Shown here piece by piece: positions 20,433-33,571 of a stretch of 64,000 bases of DNA. Below the pieces are notes generated by a model. It made no database searches. It was not told the origin of the DNA and was given only the letters and a program-made list of their open reading frames with translations. Position numbers and translations under genes: made by a program. Each line of letters opens with the position of its first letter. Within the stretch, counting starts at the first letter, position 1. The DNA is from Streptosporangium amethystogenes (GTDB taxonomy: Bacteria; Actinomycetota; Actinomycetes; Streptosporangiales; Streptosporangiaceae), in contig NZ_JOEQ01000005.1 of NCBI RefSeq assembly GCF_000721075.1, positions 62,001 through 126,000 of the forward strand. Reading direction: 5' to 3'.

Positions 20433-21380
20433 ATGATGCGCGAACCGCAGCGGATCGGGGCGGAGGGACTGCCCGAGCGGGTCACGATCTACGAGGTCGG
20501 GCCGCGCGACGGGCTGCAGAACGAGGCGGCGGTGGTCCCGGTCCAGGTCAAGGCCGAGTTCATCGCCCGGCTGGCCGCCGCGGGACACCGGGTGATCGAG
20601 GCCACCAGCTTCGTGCACCCCAAGTGGGTGCCGCAGCTCGCCGACGCCTCGGAGTTGCTGGCGGTCATGGAGCGGGTCCCCGGCGTGCGCTACCCGGTGC
20701 TCGTGCCCAATGAGCGCGGCCTGGACCGCGCGCTCGAACACGGCGTCCAGGAGATCGCGGTCTTCGCGAGCGCCACCGAGACGTTCGCGGGCCGGAACCT
20801 CAACCGGACGCTGGAGTCGCAGTTCGACATGTTCGAGCCGGTGGTCGCCCGGGCGCTGGCGCACGGCCTGAAGGTCAGGGCGTACGTGTCGATGTGCTTC
20901 GGCGACCCCTGGGAGGGCCCGACGCCGATCGCCCAGGTCGTCTCCGTCGGGCGCAGGCTGCTCGACCTGGGCTGCTTCGAGCTGTCGCTCGGTGACACCA
21001 TCGGGGTCGGCACCGCCGGCCACGTCGCCGCGCTGATCGAGGCCTTCGGTGACCCCTCCCGGCTCGCGGTCCACTTCCACGACACCTACGGCCAGGCCCT
21101 GGCCAACACCCTCACCGCGCTGCGGGAGGGCGTGAGGGTGGTCGACGCCTCCACCGGAGGCATCGGCGGCTGCCCGTACGCCGAGAGCGCCACCGGCAAC
21201 CTCGCCACCGAGGACCTGGTCTGGATGCTGCACGGTCTCGGCGTCGAGACCGGCCTTGATCTTCCGTCGCTGGTGGAGACCAGCACCTGGCTGACCGGCA
21301 GGCTCGGCCGCCCCAGCCCGTCGCGGGTCGTCCAGGCCCTGGCCGGGAGCCCGTCCCGCACCCCCGTGGAGAAGGAGTGA
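20433..21380 (+). CDS. Hydroxymethylglutaryl-CoA lyase
   Basis: 315 residues. VTIYEVGPRDGLQNE at the front holds catalytic Arg and Asp, with EATSFVHPKWVPQ, LSLGDTIGVGT, VHFHDTYGQALAN and the active-site loop GGIGGCPYAESATGN (catalytic Cys). GAGGGG lies just before two adjacent ATGs (20433 and 20436); the second has the better spacing. It cleaves HMG-CoA to acetyl-CoA and acetoacetate, the last step of leucine breakdown. Its stop overlaps the GTG/ribosome-site region of the dehydrogenase gene, supporting one transcript. Confidence 0.93.
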   Translation: MMREPQRIGAEGLPERVTIYEVGPRDGLQNEAAVVPVQVKAEFIARLAAAGHRVIEATSFVHPKWVPQLADASELLAVMERVPGVRYPVLVPNERGLDRALEHGVQEIAVFASATETFAGRNLNRTLESQFDMFEPVVARALAHGLKVRAYVSMCFGDPWEGPTPIAQVVSVGRRLLDLGCFELSLGDTIGVGTAGHVAALIEAFGDPSRLAVHFHDTYGQALANTLTALREGVRVVDASTGGIGGCPYAESATGNLATEDLVWMLHGLGVETGLDLPSLVETSTWLTGRLGRPSPSRVVQALAGSPSRTPVEKE

Positions 21381-21382
21381 TC

Positions 21383-22540
<1,158 letters not shown>

Positions 22541-22551
22541 GCCGTGAGAGG

Positions 22552-22568
22552 CACCGGTCAGGCCGGTG
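22552..22568 (+). terminator. Small hairpin after the leucine operon
   Basis: CACCGG-tcagg-CCGGTG, 12 bases after the dehydrogenase stop. No T-tract; weak candidate. Confidence 0.3.
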
Positions 22569-22621
22569 AGCCGTGCCGGCGTCGTCGCGGGCCCGCGTGC
22601 CTCCGCGAGGAGGGCGGGCGC

Positions 22622-22705
22622 TCACGACCTCTCCGCGCTGTCGGGCAGTCCTTCCAGCTCGCGTACTCGTTCGATCATCTCGGCGATGGCGTTCAGGCTT
22701 TTGGG
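22622..22705 (-). pseudogene. C-terminal remnant of an unidentified minus-strand gene
   Basis: A minus-strand frame reads about 25 codons (SLNAIAEMIERVRELEG, then LPDSAERS) to a stop at 22622, with natural-looking amphipathic composition. It is interrupted at about 22700-22712, where plus-strand adenylation-domain sequence begins in mid-domain. It looks like the tail of a lost gene joined to the truncated NRPS. Too short to identify. Confidence 0.3.
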
Positions 22706-22711
22706 GGGCCG

Positions 22712-25700
22712 GGTCCCCGGCGACCTTCGTCTGCCTGGACCGGGACCGGGCCGTCCTCGACGGCCTGCCCGCGTCGCCGCCGGACGTCGCGGTGACCCCG
22801 GCGGACCTGGCCTACATCGTCTACACCTCGGGATCCACCGGCCGCCCGAAGGGAGTGATGGTCGAGCACCGCAACGTCCACCACATGGTGCGCGCCTGGG
22901 ACGCCCGCTACGGACTGTCCGGGACGCGGCCTCGGTCCCTGTCGGTGGACCTGTTCTTCGGCGACTTCCTGCTGTCGGCCCTGTTCGGCGGGACGATGGC
23001 GGTGTGCCCGGCCGAGGCGGTGGCGGACCCGCCCGCCCTGCTGGAGACGCTGGCCCGCACCCGGGCGGAGATCCTGGTGACGGTCCCGTCGCTGGCCAGG
23101 GCACTGGTCCAGGAGGCCGGGCGGCGCGGCGTGCGGCTGGATTCGCTGCGCGTCCTCATGGTCGGCTCGGAGGGCCGGCCGGCCGGCGACTCCGAGGAGG
23201 TGCTGCGCGGGGTGGAGCCGGACACCGTGGTCGTCAACGCCTACGGTGCGACCGAGACGACGGTGGACTCCACGGTCTTCCAGCTGGGCGGCGATCCGGT
23301 GGGTGAGGCGGCGTTCGTCCCGATCGGGCGGCCACTGGTCAACACCCGCGTCTACGTGCTGGACGCGGAGAGGCGCCCGGTGCCGCTCGGTGTCGCCGGA
23401 GAGCTCTACATCGGCGGCGACGGGGTGGCGCGGGGCTAGTGGAACCGTGCCGAACTGTCCGCGGAGCGGTTCCTGACCGATCCGTTCGCGCCCGGCGGCG
23501 TGGGCCGGATGTACCGGACCGGAGACCTGGTGCGCCGCCGCGCCGACGGGAACCTGGAGTTCATGGGACGGGCGGACGACCAGGTCAAGATCAGGGGCTT
23601 CCGGGTGGAGCTGGGTGAGATCGAGGCGGCGCTGGCCCGCCACCCCCGCGTCGCCGCCGCCGCGGTCGCCGCATGGGAGGACGCCCCCGGCCGTGTCCGG
23701 CTGACGGGCTACGTGGTGTCCGAAGGCGAGCCGGTGGACGCCCGGGAGCTGAAGACGTTCCTCGGCGGGGTCCTGCCGGGACACGCCGTACCGTCGGGGT
23801 TCGTGACCCTGGAGGCGCTGCCGCTGAGCCCGAGCGGCACGCTGAACCGCCGCGCGCTGCCCGACCCCGGCAGGGGCGCCGACACCGGCACGGCGTACGC
23901 CGCCCCCCGCGACGCGGCCGAACGCCTGCTGGCCGCGATCTGGGCCGAGGTGCTCGGCGTGGACGCCGCCCGGGTCGGGGTGGACGACAACTTCTTCGAC
24001 CTCGGCGGCGACTCGATCCTCAGCATCCAGATCGTCTCGCGGGTCCGGGCAGCGCTCGGCTCGGCGCCGCCGCCCAGGCAGCTCTTCGACACGCCGACCA
24101 TCGCGACGCTCGCCCCCCTGCTCGGCGGCGCCGACCCGGACACCGACCCGGACGGCGGCCGGCGCGAGATCGAGGTGGTGGACCGCGACGAGGACCTGCC
24201 GCTCTCCTTCGCCCAGCAGCGGCTGTGGTTCCTCGACGCGTTCGAACCCGGCGGCACCGGATACAACACGGCCCTCGCCCTGCGACTCCGCGGCGAGCTG
24301 GACGCCGGTGCGGCGCGGATCGCCCTGCGGCGGCTGGTGCGGCGGCACGAGTCGCTGCGCACCACGTTCGGCGACGTCGGGGGACAGGGCACGCAGACGA
24401 TCCACCCGCCCTCCGAGGCGGCCTTCGAAGCGGCCTTCGAGACGGTCGACCTGGAGGGGGCACCCGAGGACGAGCGCGAGGCCGCGATGTGGCGGCGGCT
24501 CGAACAGGAGGCGTCGCACCCCTTCGACCTGCGGCACGGCCCGCTGTTCCGGGCCGTGCTGATCCGCCTGGACGCCGCCGACCACGTGCTGGCGCTGCTC
24601 ATGCACCACATCGTGACCGACGGGTGGTCGATGGGGGTGCTCGCCGGGGACTTCGCCGCCTTCTACGCCGCCGAGATCCGCGGTGAGCGGCGCGAACCCG
24701 CGCCGCTCCCCGTGCGGTACGCCGACCACGCCGCCTGGCAGCGGGAGCACCTGGAGGGGCCGGCGCTCGACGGGCACATCGGCTACTGGAGGCGGCGGCT
24801 CGACGGGCTCGCCCCGCCGGCACTGCCCGTGGACCGGCCGAGACCCGCCGTGCGCGCCTCCGCCGGCGCGACGCACACGGTGGAGACGCCGCCCGAGCTG
24901 GTGGACCGGCTGCGGACCGTGGCGCGCGAGCGCGACGCCACCCTGTTCATGGTGCTGGCCGCCGCCACGCAGGTACTGCTCGCGCGTTACTGCGGCCAGC
25001 AGGACGTCGCGGTGGGCACGGCGACCTCGGGTCGCAACCGGGCCGAACTGGAGGGGCTGGTCGGTTTCTTCGTCAACACCGTGGTGCTGCGCTCCCTGGT
25101 GGACGAGTCGTCGTCCTTTGGGAACCTGCTCTCCCAGGTCCGTACGACGGTGCTCGACGCGTTCAGCCACGACGACGTGCCGTTCGAGCGGCTGGTGGAG
25201 GTCATGCGGCCCGAGCGGGACCCCAGCCGCACCCCCCCTGGTCGAGGTGATGGTGGTGCTGGAGAACACCCCGGCGCGGAAGATGGACCTGCCGGGGCTG
25301 CGCGCCGAGACGCTGCCCGTCACGAGCGGCGAGGTCAGCCACGACCTGATCGTGAACTTCTACGAGCACCGGGGCGCGCTGACCGTGGCCGTCGCCTACA
25401 GCACCGGCCTGTTCGACGAGACCACGATCGAGCGCCTGACCAGGCACCTGGTGATGCTGCTCGACGCCGTGTCGAAGGATCCGGAGCGGCGGTTGTCGGA
25501 GGTTCGCCTGCTGACCAGTGCCGAGCGCGAGCGGTCGCTGGTGAAGTGGAACGACACCGGCAGGGAGATCCCGAGGGCCGACCTCTCCAGGCTCTTCGAG
25601 GACCAGGTCGCCGCCACCCCGGACGCGACCGCGCTGGTCCGCGGGAACCTCACGCTCACGTATGCGGAGCTGAACGCGCGCGCCAACCGGCTCGCCCACC

Positions 25701-28700
25701 ACCTGGGCTCGCGGGGGGTCGGCCCGGAGACACTGGTGGGGCTGGCCTTCCCCCGGACGGCGGACCTGGTGGTGGCGGTGCTCGCGGTGCTGAAGACGGG
25801 CGCCGCCTACCTGCCGCTGGACCTCGAACACCCGCCGGAGCGTGTCGCGCTCCTCCTTCAGGACGCCGGCCCCGCGCTGGTGCTGACCGCCGGGGCCGGG
25901 ATCCTGGCCGGCGCCTTCGAGGAGGTGCCCCGGGTCCTTCTCGACGACCCCGAGGTGCTCGCCGCGCTGGACGGCTGCCCCACCACCGATCCCGCCGGCG
26001 GATTCCATCCGGACAGCGCGGCCTACACCATCTACACCTCGGGCTCCACCGGCAGGCCCAAGGGGGTGGTGGTCTCCCGGGGCAACCTGCGCAACTTCCT
26101 GGTGGACATGCGGGACCGGTTCGGGCTCGGCCCGCGCGACCGCCTGCTGGCGATGACGACGGTCGGGTTCGACATCGCGGGCCTGGAGCTGTTCATGCCG
26201 CTGATCAGCGGCGCGGCGGTGGTACTGGCCGGCCGCGGGCTGGTCCACGACCCCTGGCGGCTGCGGCAGGTCATCGCCGAGGAATCCGTGACGGTGATAC
26301 AGGCGACGCCCAGCCTCTGGCGGGCGGTGGCCGAGGAGACCGGCCAGGCCCTCGCGGGCGTGCGGGTCCTCGTCGGCGGCGAGGCGCTGCCGGCGGACCT
26401 GGCCGGGACACTGGCGGCCTCGGCGCGGTCGGTGACCAACCTGTACGGGCCGACGGAGACCACGATCTGGTCCACCACGGCGGCGGTCGAGGCGGGGAAC
26501 ACAGCGGCGCCCCCCATCGGAGTGCCGATCGCCAACACCAGGGTGTACGTGCTGGACCGGCTCTGCCAGCCGGTGCCCCCGGGCGTGCCGGGAGAGTTGT
26601 ACATCGCCGGGGACGGCGTGGCCCGCGGCTACCTGGGCCGGCCCGCGCTGACCGCCGAGCGGTTCGTCGCCGATCCGTTCGGTCCCGCCGGGGCACGGAT
26701 GTACCGTACCGGGGACATGGTCCGGTGGCGGGCCGACGGCGTGCTGACCTTCCTGGGCAGGGTCGACGACCAGGTGAAGATCCGGGGGTTCCGGATCGAG
26801 CCCGGTGAGATCGAGAGCGTCCTGCTCGGCCACCCGGGCGTCGCGTCCGCGGCGGTGGTGGTCAGGGAGGACCGGCCGGGCGACCGGCGGCTGGCCGCGT
26901 ACCTGGTGCCCGCGGGGGACGCGCCGCCGTCGGTCGCGGAGCTGCGCGACCATGCCAGGCGTTCCCTGCCCGGTTACCTGGTTCCGGCCTTCTTCGTCCT
27001 GCTGGAGGAGCTTCCGCTGACGTCGAGCGGGAAGACCGACCGGCGCGCGCTGCCCGCTCCAGAGGGCGGTGCGGGCGCCGAGCGTGTCGCCCCGCGCGAC
27101 GCGGCCGAGCGGCTGCTCGCCGGGATCTGGGCCGAGGTGCTCGGCGTCGAGGCGGCCAGGATCGGCGTGCAGGACAACTTCTTCGACCTCGGCGGCGACT
27201 CGCTGCTGACCATGCAGGTCATCTACCGGGCCAGAGGCGCGGGGCTGCGCCTCTCGCCCCGGGACCTCTTCCTGCACCAGACCGTGGAGCGGCTCGCGAC
27301 GGCGGCCGGACCGGGGGAGGCGGCCGGTCCGCGGCTGGACGGCCCGGTGCCCCTGACACCCGGCCAGCGCGAGTTCGTCGAGACCAGGGGGCGTCCCCGC
27401 ACCTCCTCGCCAGGCCGGTCCTCGTCGAGCTGGCCGAGGGGACCGCCGAGGAGGGACTGCGCACGGCCCTGGCCGCGCTGGTGGCCCGGCACGACGCGCT
27501 GCGCTCGCGTTTCGAGCAGGCGGACGGCTCCTGGTGGCAGCGGATCGCGCCGTCGGCCGCCGCCGGTGACCCGCTACGCCGGTTCGACCTCCGGGCCACG
27601 GCCGGATCCGGGGTGGGAGAGGCGGCGGAGATCACGGCCGTGCGGGAGGCGGTGGACAGCTTCGTGGCCGGCGAGGCGGCCCGCGGCCTCGATCCGGCCG
27701 GGGAGCCGCTCCGGGCCTCGCTGCTGGACTTCGGGCCGGGCCGGCGGCCGTGGCTCTGCCTCACCGTCCATCCGCTGGCGGCCGACACCCGGTCCTGGCG
27801 GATCCTGCTCGACGACCTGGAGCGGGCCTACCGGCAGTCGGTGGCGGGAACGCAGGTGGACCTGGGGCCGGAGCCCTCCTCCTTCCGGCACTGGGCGGGG
27901 CTGCTGGCCGGGCACGCCGCGGCGGGAGGGTTCGACGAGGAACTGGCCTACTGGACCGCGCTGCCCGACACCGCGCTGCCCGACACCGCGCTGCCCGACA
28001 CCGTGCTGCCGCCCGAGGGGCCGGGTGAGGCGCCGCCGGTCGCTGGCGAGGTGTCCGTCTCCCTCGGGGAGGGCGAGAGCGGAGCGCTGCTGCGTGCGGC
28101 GCCCGCGGCGCTCCGCGCCGGGATCGGGGACGTACTGCTCGGCGCGCTGGGGCGGGTGCTGTGCCGCTGGACGGGCGCTGACCGCGTGCAGGTCGAGCTG
28201 GAGGGGCACGGCAGGGAGGAGATCTTCGACGGGGTCGACCTCTCCCGCGCCGTCGGCCGGTTCGCCGGCACGTTCCCCGTCGTGCTCGGGGGCACGCCCG
28301 GCGGTGCCCCGCCCGACTGGCCCGCGATCGTCAGGGCCGTACGCGGGCGACTGCGCGCCGTTCCGAGCGCCGGTCTGGGCTATGGGGCGCTGCGCCACCT
28401 CGCCCCGCGACCGCCGGGAGAAGACCGGCCACGGGTGGCCTTCGCCTTCCACGAGCCGGTCGACCCCGGCGAGAGCGTTCTCTACCGCTCGTTCCACTCC
28501 CCGCCGCCCGCCCGCCGGGCGGAGCCGGTCGCACCGGGTGTCCGGCCCCTGGAGATCACCGCTTACCTGGCGGACGGCAGGCTGCGTTTCGACTGGCGCC
28601 ACGTGGTCGGCGTGCACGACCGGGCCACGGTCGAGCGCCTGGCGGAGGACCTGCTGGAGGCGCTGCGCGCCGTCGCCGCACACATCGATCCGGCCGCCGG

Positions 28701-28719
28701 CCGGGCGGAGAGGGAGTGA
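22712..28719 (+). pseudogene. Decayed nonribosomal peptide synthetase, (A)-PCP-C-A-PCP-E
   Basis: Domains in order: adenylation 1 without its first half (22712-23870; [16 protein letters not shown]); carrier 1 ([11 protein letters not shown] near 24000); condensation (24190-25480; [10 protein letters not shown], an intact HHxxxDG); adenylation 2 (25580-27050; [39 protein letters not shown]); carrier 2 ([11 protein letters not shown] near 27190); epimerisation (27340-28650; [23 protein letters not shown]). Defects are: no N-terminus; TAG at 23437 where consensus is Tyr (ARG-stop-WNRAEL); one extra C in the seven-C run near 25236; one missing G in the five-G run near 27388. Adenylation 1 also has Thr for the catalytic Lys of the A10 motif (SGTLNRRAL), and the epimerase reads VHPLAAD for HHxxxD. 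The end overlaps the start of the hydrolase gene by four bases. Confidence 0.88.
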
Positions 28720-30129
28720 GCGTGGACGTCGACCTTTCCACCCGGCTGGCCCGGCTGGCCCGCGAGCACCGCGTGCCGGGGGCGCAGCTGGCCGTGCACC
28801 ACGAGGGTCGGACCCTCACCGCCGAGACCGGCGAGGAGACGTACGCGACCGGCGAGCCGGTGACCCGACGGTCCGCCTTTCCGCTCGGCTCGCTCACCAA
28901 ACCCTTCACCGCGACGCTGGTGATGACGTTGGCGGCCTGCGGCGACATCGATCTCGACGCCCCGCTGGCCGAGTACGTGCCCGAGGTGGGGGGCCGGACG
29001 CGGCGGGCCGGGCCCGAGGATGACGGCGCGGCGGCTGCTCAGCCACACCGGCGGGCTGGCCTCGAACATCGACGAGGGCGGCGACCACTCCGGGGCCCGG
29101 CGGCGGTGGGTGGCGCGCCACTGCCGCGAGTCCGGCACCGCGCACCCGCCGGGGACCGTCTTCTCCTACTCCAACATCGGCTACATCCTGGCGGGCCACC
29201 TCGTCGAGGTGGTCACCGGGATGAGCTGGTGGGAGGCGATGGAGGCGGTCCTGCTGAAGCCGCTGGACATCGCGCCGGCGTTCGTCGTCGGGCCGCCGTC
29301 GGGGTTCCGGCCGGTGGTGGACGGCCACACGGTGCGGCAGCCGGGGGACCGGATGCTGCCGGTCACCTGGCAGACCCTGCCGAAGGTGGCGGCGCCGAGT
29401 GCCGGGCTCGCCCTCGGGGCCGCCGATCTGGTCACGTTCGCGCTGATGCGCCTGGCCCACCCGGCGCTCTGGCCGGTGCTCGACCGCGACTCCGCCCGCG
29501 AGATGCGCCGCGACCAGCTCGCGGGGGTGACGGCCGGCCCGTTCGGCATGGCCGACTCCTGGGGACTCGGCTGGGCGGTCTACCACGACGCCGGGCCCGA
29601 CTGGTTCGGACACGACGGCACCGGTGAGGGAACCTCCTGCCATCTGCGGTTCGAACCGGCGGGCGGGACCGTCGTCGCGCTGACCGCGAACGCCGCCACC
29701 GGACCGGCGCTCTGGGAGGACCTGCTGGCGGAACTCCAGTCGGCGGGACTGGCCGTGGGAGGCCGCGGCCTGTCGGCGCCGCCGGACCCGGCCCTGCGGA
29801 CGTCGGGACCACCGGAATGCGCCGGCCGGTACGTCAACGGGGAGATGGAGCTCACGGTCGTCGCGGACGGTGCGGGCGGGCTCCGCCTGACGACGGGCGA
29901 GGCCGAGCGGTTCGAGCTGACCTGCTTCGAGGGCCTGCGCTTCACGATGCGGGAAACGTCCGGTGGCCGCACCACCTACACCGGCCGTTTCCTGCGTGAC
30001 CCGGAGACGGGAGGGATCGATCTCATCCAGGTCACCGGACGGCTGGCCAGGCGGGCGCGCGACGGGAACGACGCCCCCGGCGGGGAAGGCTGGCGCCGCG
30101 ATGAGCGCCGCGCAGGCAGGTGCCGGTGA
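28716..30129 (+). pseudogene. Beta-lactamase/PBP-like serine hydrolase, frameshifted; candidate stand-alone peptide cyclase
   Basis: The first frame, from GTG 28716 (sharing four bases with the NRPS stop), holds [13 protein letters not shown] and the active-site SxxK as [13 protein letters not shown]. It continues to about 28990 and then must shift frame, near the six-G run at 28985-28995. The second frame carries TARRLLSHTGGLASN, the YxN motif in FSYSNIGYILAGHL, WGLGWAVY, WFGHDGTGEGTSC and a C-terminal beta-rich region. Restored length is about 470 residues, the size of PBP-type thioesterases (SurE group) that release and cyclise peptides from synthetases lacking a thioesterase domain. The preceding synthetase ends with an epimerase and has no thioesterase, which fits. 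A plain serine hydrolase is the alternative. Confidence 0.75.
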
Positions 30130-31363
30130 GGTGGCCGGCGGGCCGATCCGCCTGTCCCGCAACCGTGACTACAACATCCTGTGGACCAGCCAGCTCTTCT
30201 CCGAACTGGGCAGTGAGATCACCTTCGTCTCCTTCCCGCTGCTGATCCTGGCCATGTCGGGCTCTCCGCTGGAGATGGGCCTGGCGTCGTCGGTGCTCGC
30301 GGTGGCGCACATGGTGGCGAACGTGCCCGCCGGGGTGGTCGCCGACCGGTGGGACCGCAAGAAGGTCATGCTGCTGTGCCACGGTGCCCGTGCCCTGGCG
30401 ATGGGTAGTGTGGTCGTGGCGCTGCTCCTGGACACCTACGCCTTCCCGCACATCCTGCTGGCCGCCGCGGTCGAGGGCTTCTTCAGCTCTGTCTTCCAGC
30501 CGGCCGAGCACGCCGCGCTTCCCCAGGTGGTGCCCGAGTCGCAGCTGTCGCAGGCGGTCGCCCGCAATACCGCGCGCCCCTTCATCGCCACCCTGCTCGG
30601 TCCCGCGCTGGCGGGTTTCCTGTTCACCCTGCACCACACGGCGCCCTTCGGCGCCGACGCGATCATGCTCGGCCTCTCCTTCGTCACGCTGCTCCTGCTG
30701 CGCCTGCCGCGGCGGGCGGCCCCCGCCGCGCTCCCGAGGGAGGGTTCGGCCGTGGGCGGCGTCGCCGAGGGGATCCGCTGGGTGGCGGGACACCGGGTCA
30801 TCAGGACGACGCTGGTGTGGATGGTCTCCTCCAACCTTGTCTTCAGCGCGCTCGTCATCATCGTCCTGGCGATGTCGGGGGAGGGGGTGAGCGCCGGCGA
30901 GGTGGGCCTGACGATGGCGTGCATCGGTGCGGGGGGCCTGCTGGGCGCACTGGCCGCGGCCCGCCTGCACGCCGCCCTCCCGCCGGCCCTGACCATCGTC
31001 GGCTTTCCGCTCGTCGCCGCGGTGATGACCGCGGCGATGGTGCTCGTCCCGAGCGGCATCCTCCTCGGGGTGCTTCTCGGCGGTGCCGCGTTCCTCGCGC
31101 CGGTCGCGAACACCACGGTCCTGACCTACCAGCTCACGGTCACCCCCGACCACCTGCGCGGCCGCCTGTCCGGCATCGCGGGGCTCTTCTCCGGTGGGGC
31201 CGGCGCCCTGGGGCCGATGGCCGGCGGCTTCCTCATGACGGCCGGCGGCGGCCCGGTCGCCGTGCCGGCCTGCGCGGCCGGCCTGGCCCTCGTCGCGCTG
31301 GGTACGCTGCTCAGCCCGACACTGCGCCGGTTCCCCGTGTTGTCACCCACCGATCGGATGTGA
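30101..31363 (+). CDS. MFS exporter, probably for the nonribosomal peptide
   Basis: 420 residues with about 12 hydrophobic helices and the MFS loop motif ADRWDRKKVML after helix 2. It begins RLSRNRDYNILWTSQLFSELGSEITFVSFPLLIL, typical of the EntS-like drug/siderophore exporter group. ATG 30101 would overlap the hydrolase by 29 bases; GTG 30131 is an alternative start. Unlike its upstream neighbours the frame is intact over the whole length. It was probably co-transcribed with the NRPS and hydrolase. Confidence 0.85.
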   Translation: MSAAQAGAGEVAGGPIRLSRNRDYNILWTSQLFSELGSEITFVSFPLLILAMSGSPLEMGLASSVLAVAHMVANVPAGVVADRWDRKKVMLLCHGARALAMGSVVVALLLDTYAFPHILLAAAVEGFFSSVFQPAEHAALPQVVPESQLSQAVARNTARPFIATLLGPALAGFLFTLHHTAPFGADAIMLGLSFVTLLLLRLPRRAAPAALPREGSAVGGVAEGIRWVAGHRVIRTTLVWMVSSNLVFSALVIIVLAMSGEGVSAGEVGLTMACIGAGGLLGALAAARLHAALPPALTIVGFPLVAAVMTAAMVLVPSGILLGVLLGGAAFLAPVANTTVLTYQLTVTPDHLRGRLSGIAGLFSGGAGALGPMAGGFLMTAGGGPVAVPACAAGLALVALGTLLSPTLRRFPVLSPTDRM

Positions 31364-31424
31364 GCCGCGAGATTGAAACTTTCATCCACTGCGACGGGTG
31401 TTCGCACAGGTCAGCGCGTCCTGA

Positions 31425-32855
<1,431 letters not shown>

Positions 32856-32873
32856 CCCGGTGGTGCGGCCCTG

Positions 32874-32923
32874 AATCCGGTGCGGCTCGCACGGTATGCC
32901 CCCCGTGCGAGCCGTACCGGATT
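32874..32923 (+). terminator. Long terminator hairpin after the cellulase
   Basis: Two 21-base arms (32874-32894 and 32903-32923) pair at 20 of 21 positions around an 8-base loop, 18 bases after the stop. Convergent with the MarR gene, so it may serve both strands. Confidence 0.85.
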
Positions 32924-32988
32924 CTCGCGTCTTCCCCGCGGTTCCGCGGCCGAAAGCGAGAACCGGGGGCCTGGGTCTGCCCCACGCG

Positions 32989-33492
32989 CTAGCCTGGGCT
33001 TTTGCCCGGCGGGGAGCTGCGGAGCGGACCGGCCGGCGCCGCCTCCATGGCCGCGACGGCCTTCGTCATGATCCGCCGCATGGTCTCGACCTCCTCGGGG
33101 GTGAGCCGGTCGATCAGGAAGGCGCGGACCACGGCCACATGCTCCGGGGCGGTCCGCTCCAGGCAGCGCGAGCCCTCCTCGGTGAGCACCGCGAACACGC
33201 CCCGCTCATCCGACGGGCAGGTGGTCCGCGTGACGAGCCCCCGCCGCTCCAGTTGCCCGATCTGGTAGGTGAGACCACTCTTGGAAATGATCAGCCGGCG
33301 GGCGAGCTCGGTCATCCGCAGTCGCGCGTCGGGGTGTTCGGAGAGTCTCGCCAGGATCTCGTACTGGGCGTGGGTCAGACCCGAGTCGACTTTCAGCTGA
33401 TCCTCGATCCGGCGCTCCAGTAGATGCGTCGCGGACAGGTAGGCCACCCACATGGCCATCTCGCTCTCGCTGAGCCATCTCGTCTCGCTCAC
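32989..33492 (-). CDS. MarR-family regulator
   Basis: 167 residues from GTG 33492. The winged-helix core contains LTHAQYEILARLSEHPDARLRMTELARRLIISKSGLTYQIGQLERRGLVTRTTCPSDERG, the classic MarR recognition helix and wing. It is divergent from a DoxX gene with two palindromes between them, so it very likely represses itself and doxX in response to a phenolic or redox signal. The ligand is unknown. The C-terminal tail is Pro/Ser-rich. Confidence 0.9.
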   Translation of the reverse strand: MSETRWLSESEMAMWVAYLSATHLLERRIEDQLKVDSGLTHAQYEILARLSEHPDARLRMTELARRLIISKSGLTYQIGQLERRGLVTRTTCPSDERGVFAVLTEEGSRCLERTAPEHVAVVRAFLIDRLTPEEVETMRRIMTKAVAAMEAAPAGPLRSSPPGKSPG

Positions 33493-33511
33493 CAGAACAT
33501 CCTACGGCTTG

Positions 33512-33523
33512 TTCAAATTTGAA
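33512..33523. promoter_or_regulatory. MarR operator 1
   Basis: TTCAAATTTGAA, a perfect 12-bp palindrome in the MarR/DoxX divergent promoter, 20 bp from the MarR start. Confidence 0.75.
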
Positions 33524-33541
33524 CTAACCACTATGGTTTAG

Positions 33542-33553
33542 TTCAAATTCGAA
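33542..33553. promoter_or_regulatory. MarR operator 2
   Basis: TTCAAATTCGAA, identical to operator 1 at 11 of 12 positions and 30 bp from it (about three helical turns), 19 bp upstream of the DoxX start. Confidence 0.75.
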
Positions 33554-33571
33554 TGACAATGAGGAGTCATC

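Noticed and set aside
18365..20485. Long minus-strand open frame (706 codons) opposite the biotin carboxylase gene
   Set aside because: It is the antisense shadow of a strongly conserved gene; its translation has no recognisable domain.
22693..25323. Minus-strand open frame of 876 codons opposite the NRPS
   Set aside because: Composition is typical of antisense high-GC frames and NRPS motifs lie on the plus strand.
28716..30129. Two separate short genes instead of one frameshifted hydrolase
   Set aside because: SxxK lies in the first frame and SHTGG/YxN in the second, in the order and spacing of one beta-lactamase-fold protein.
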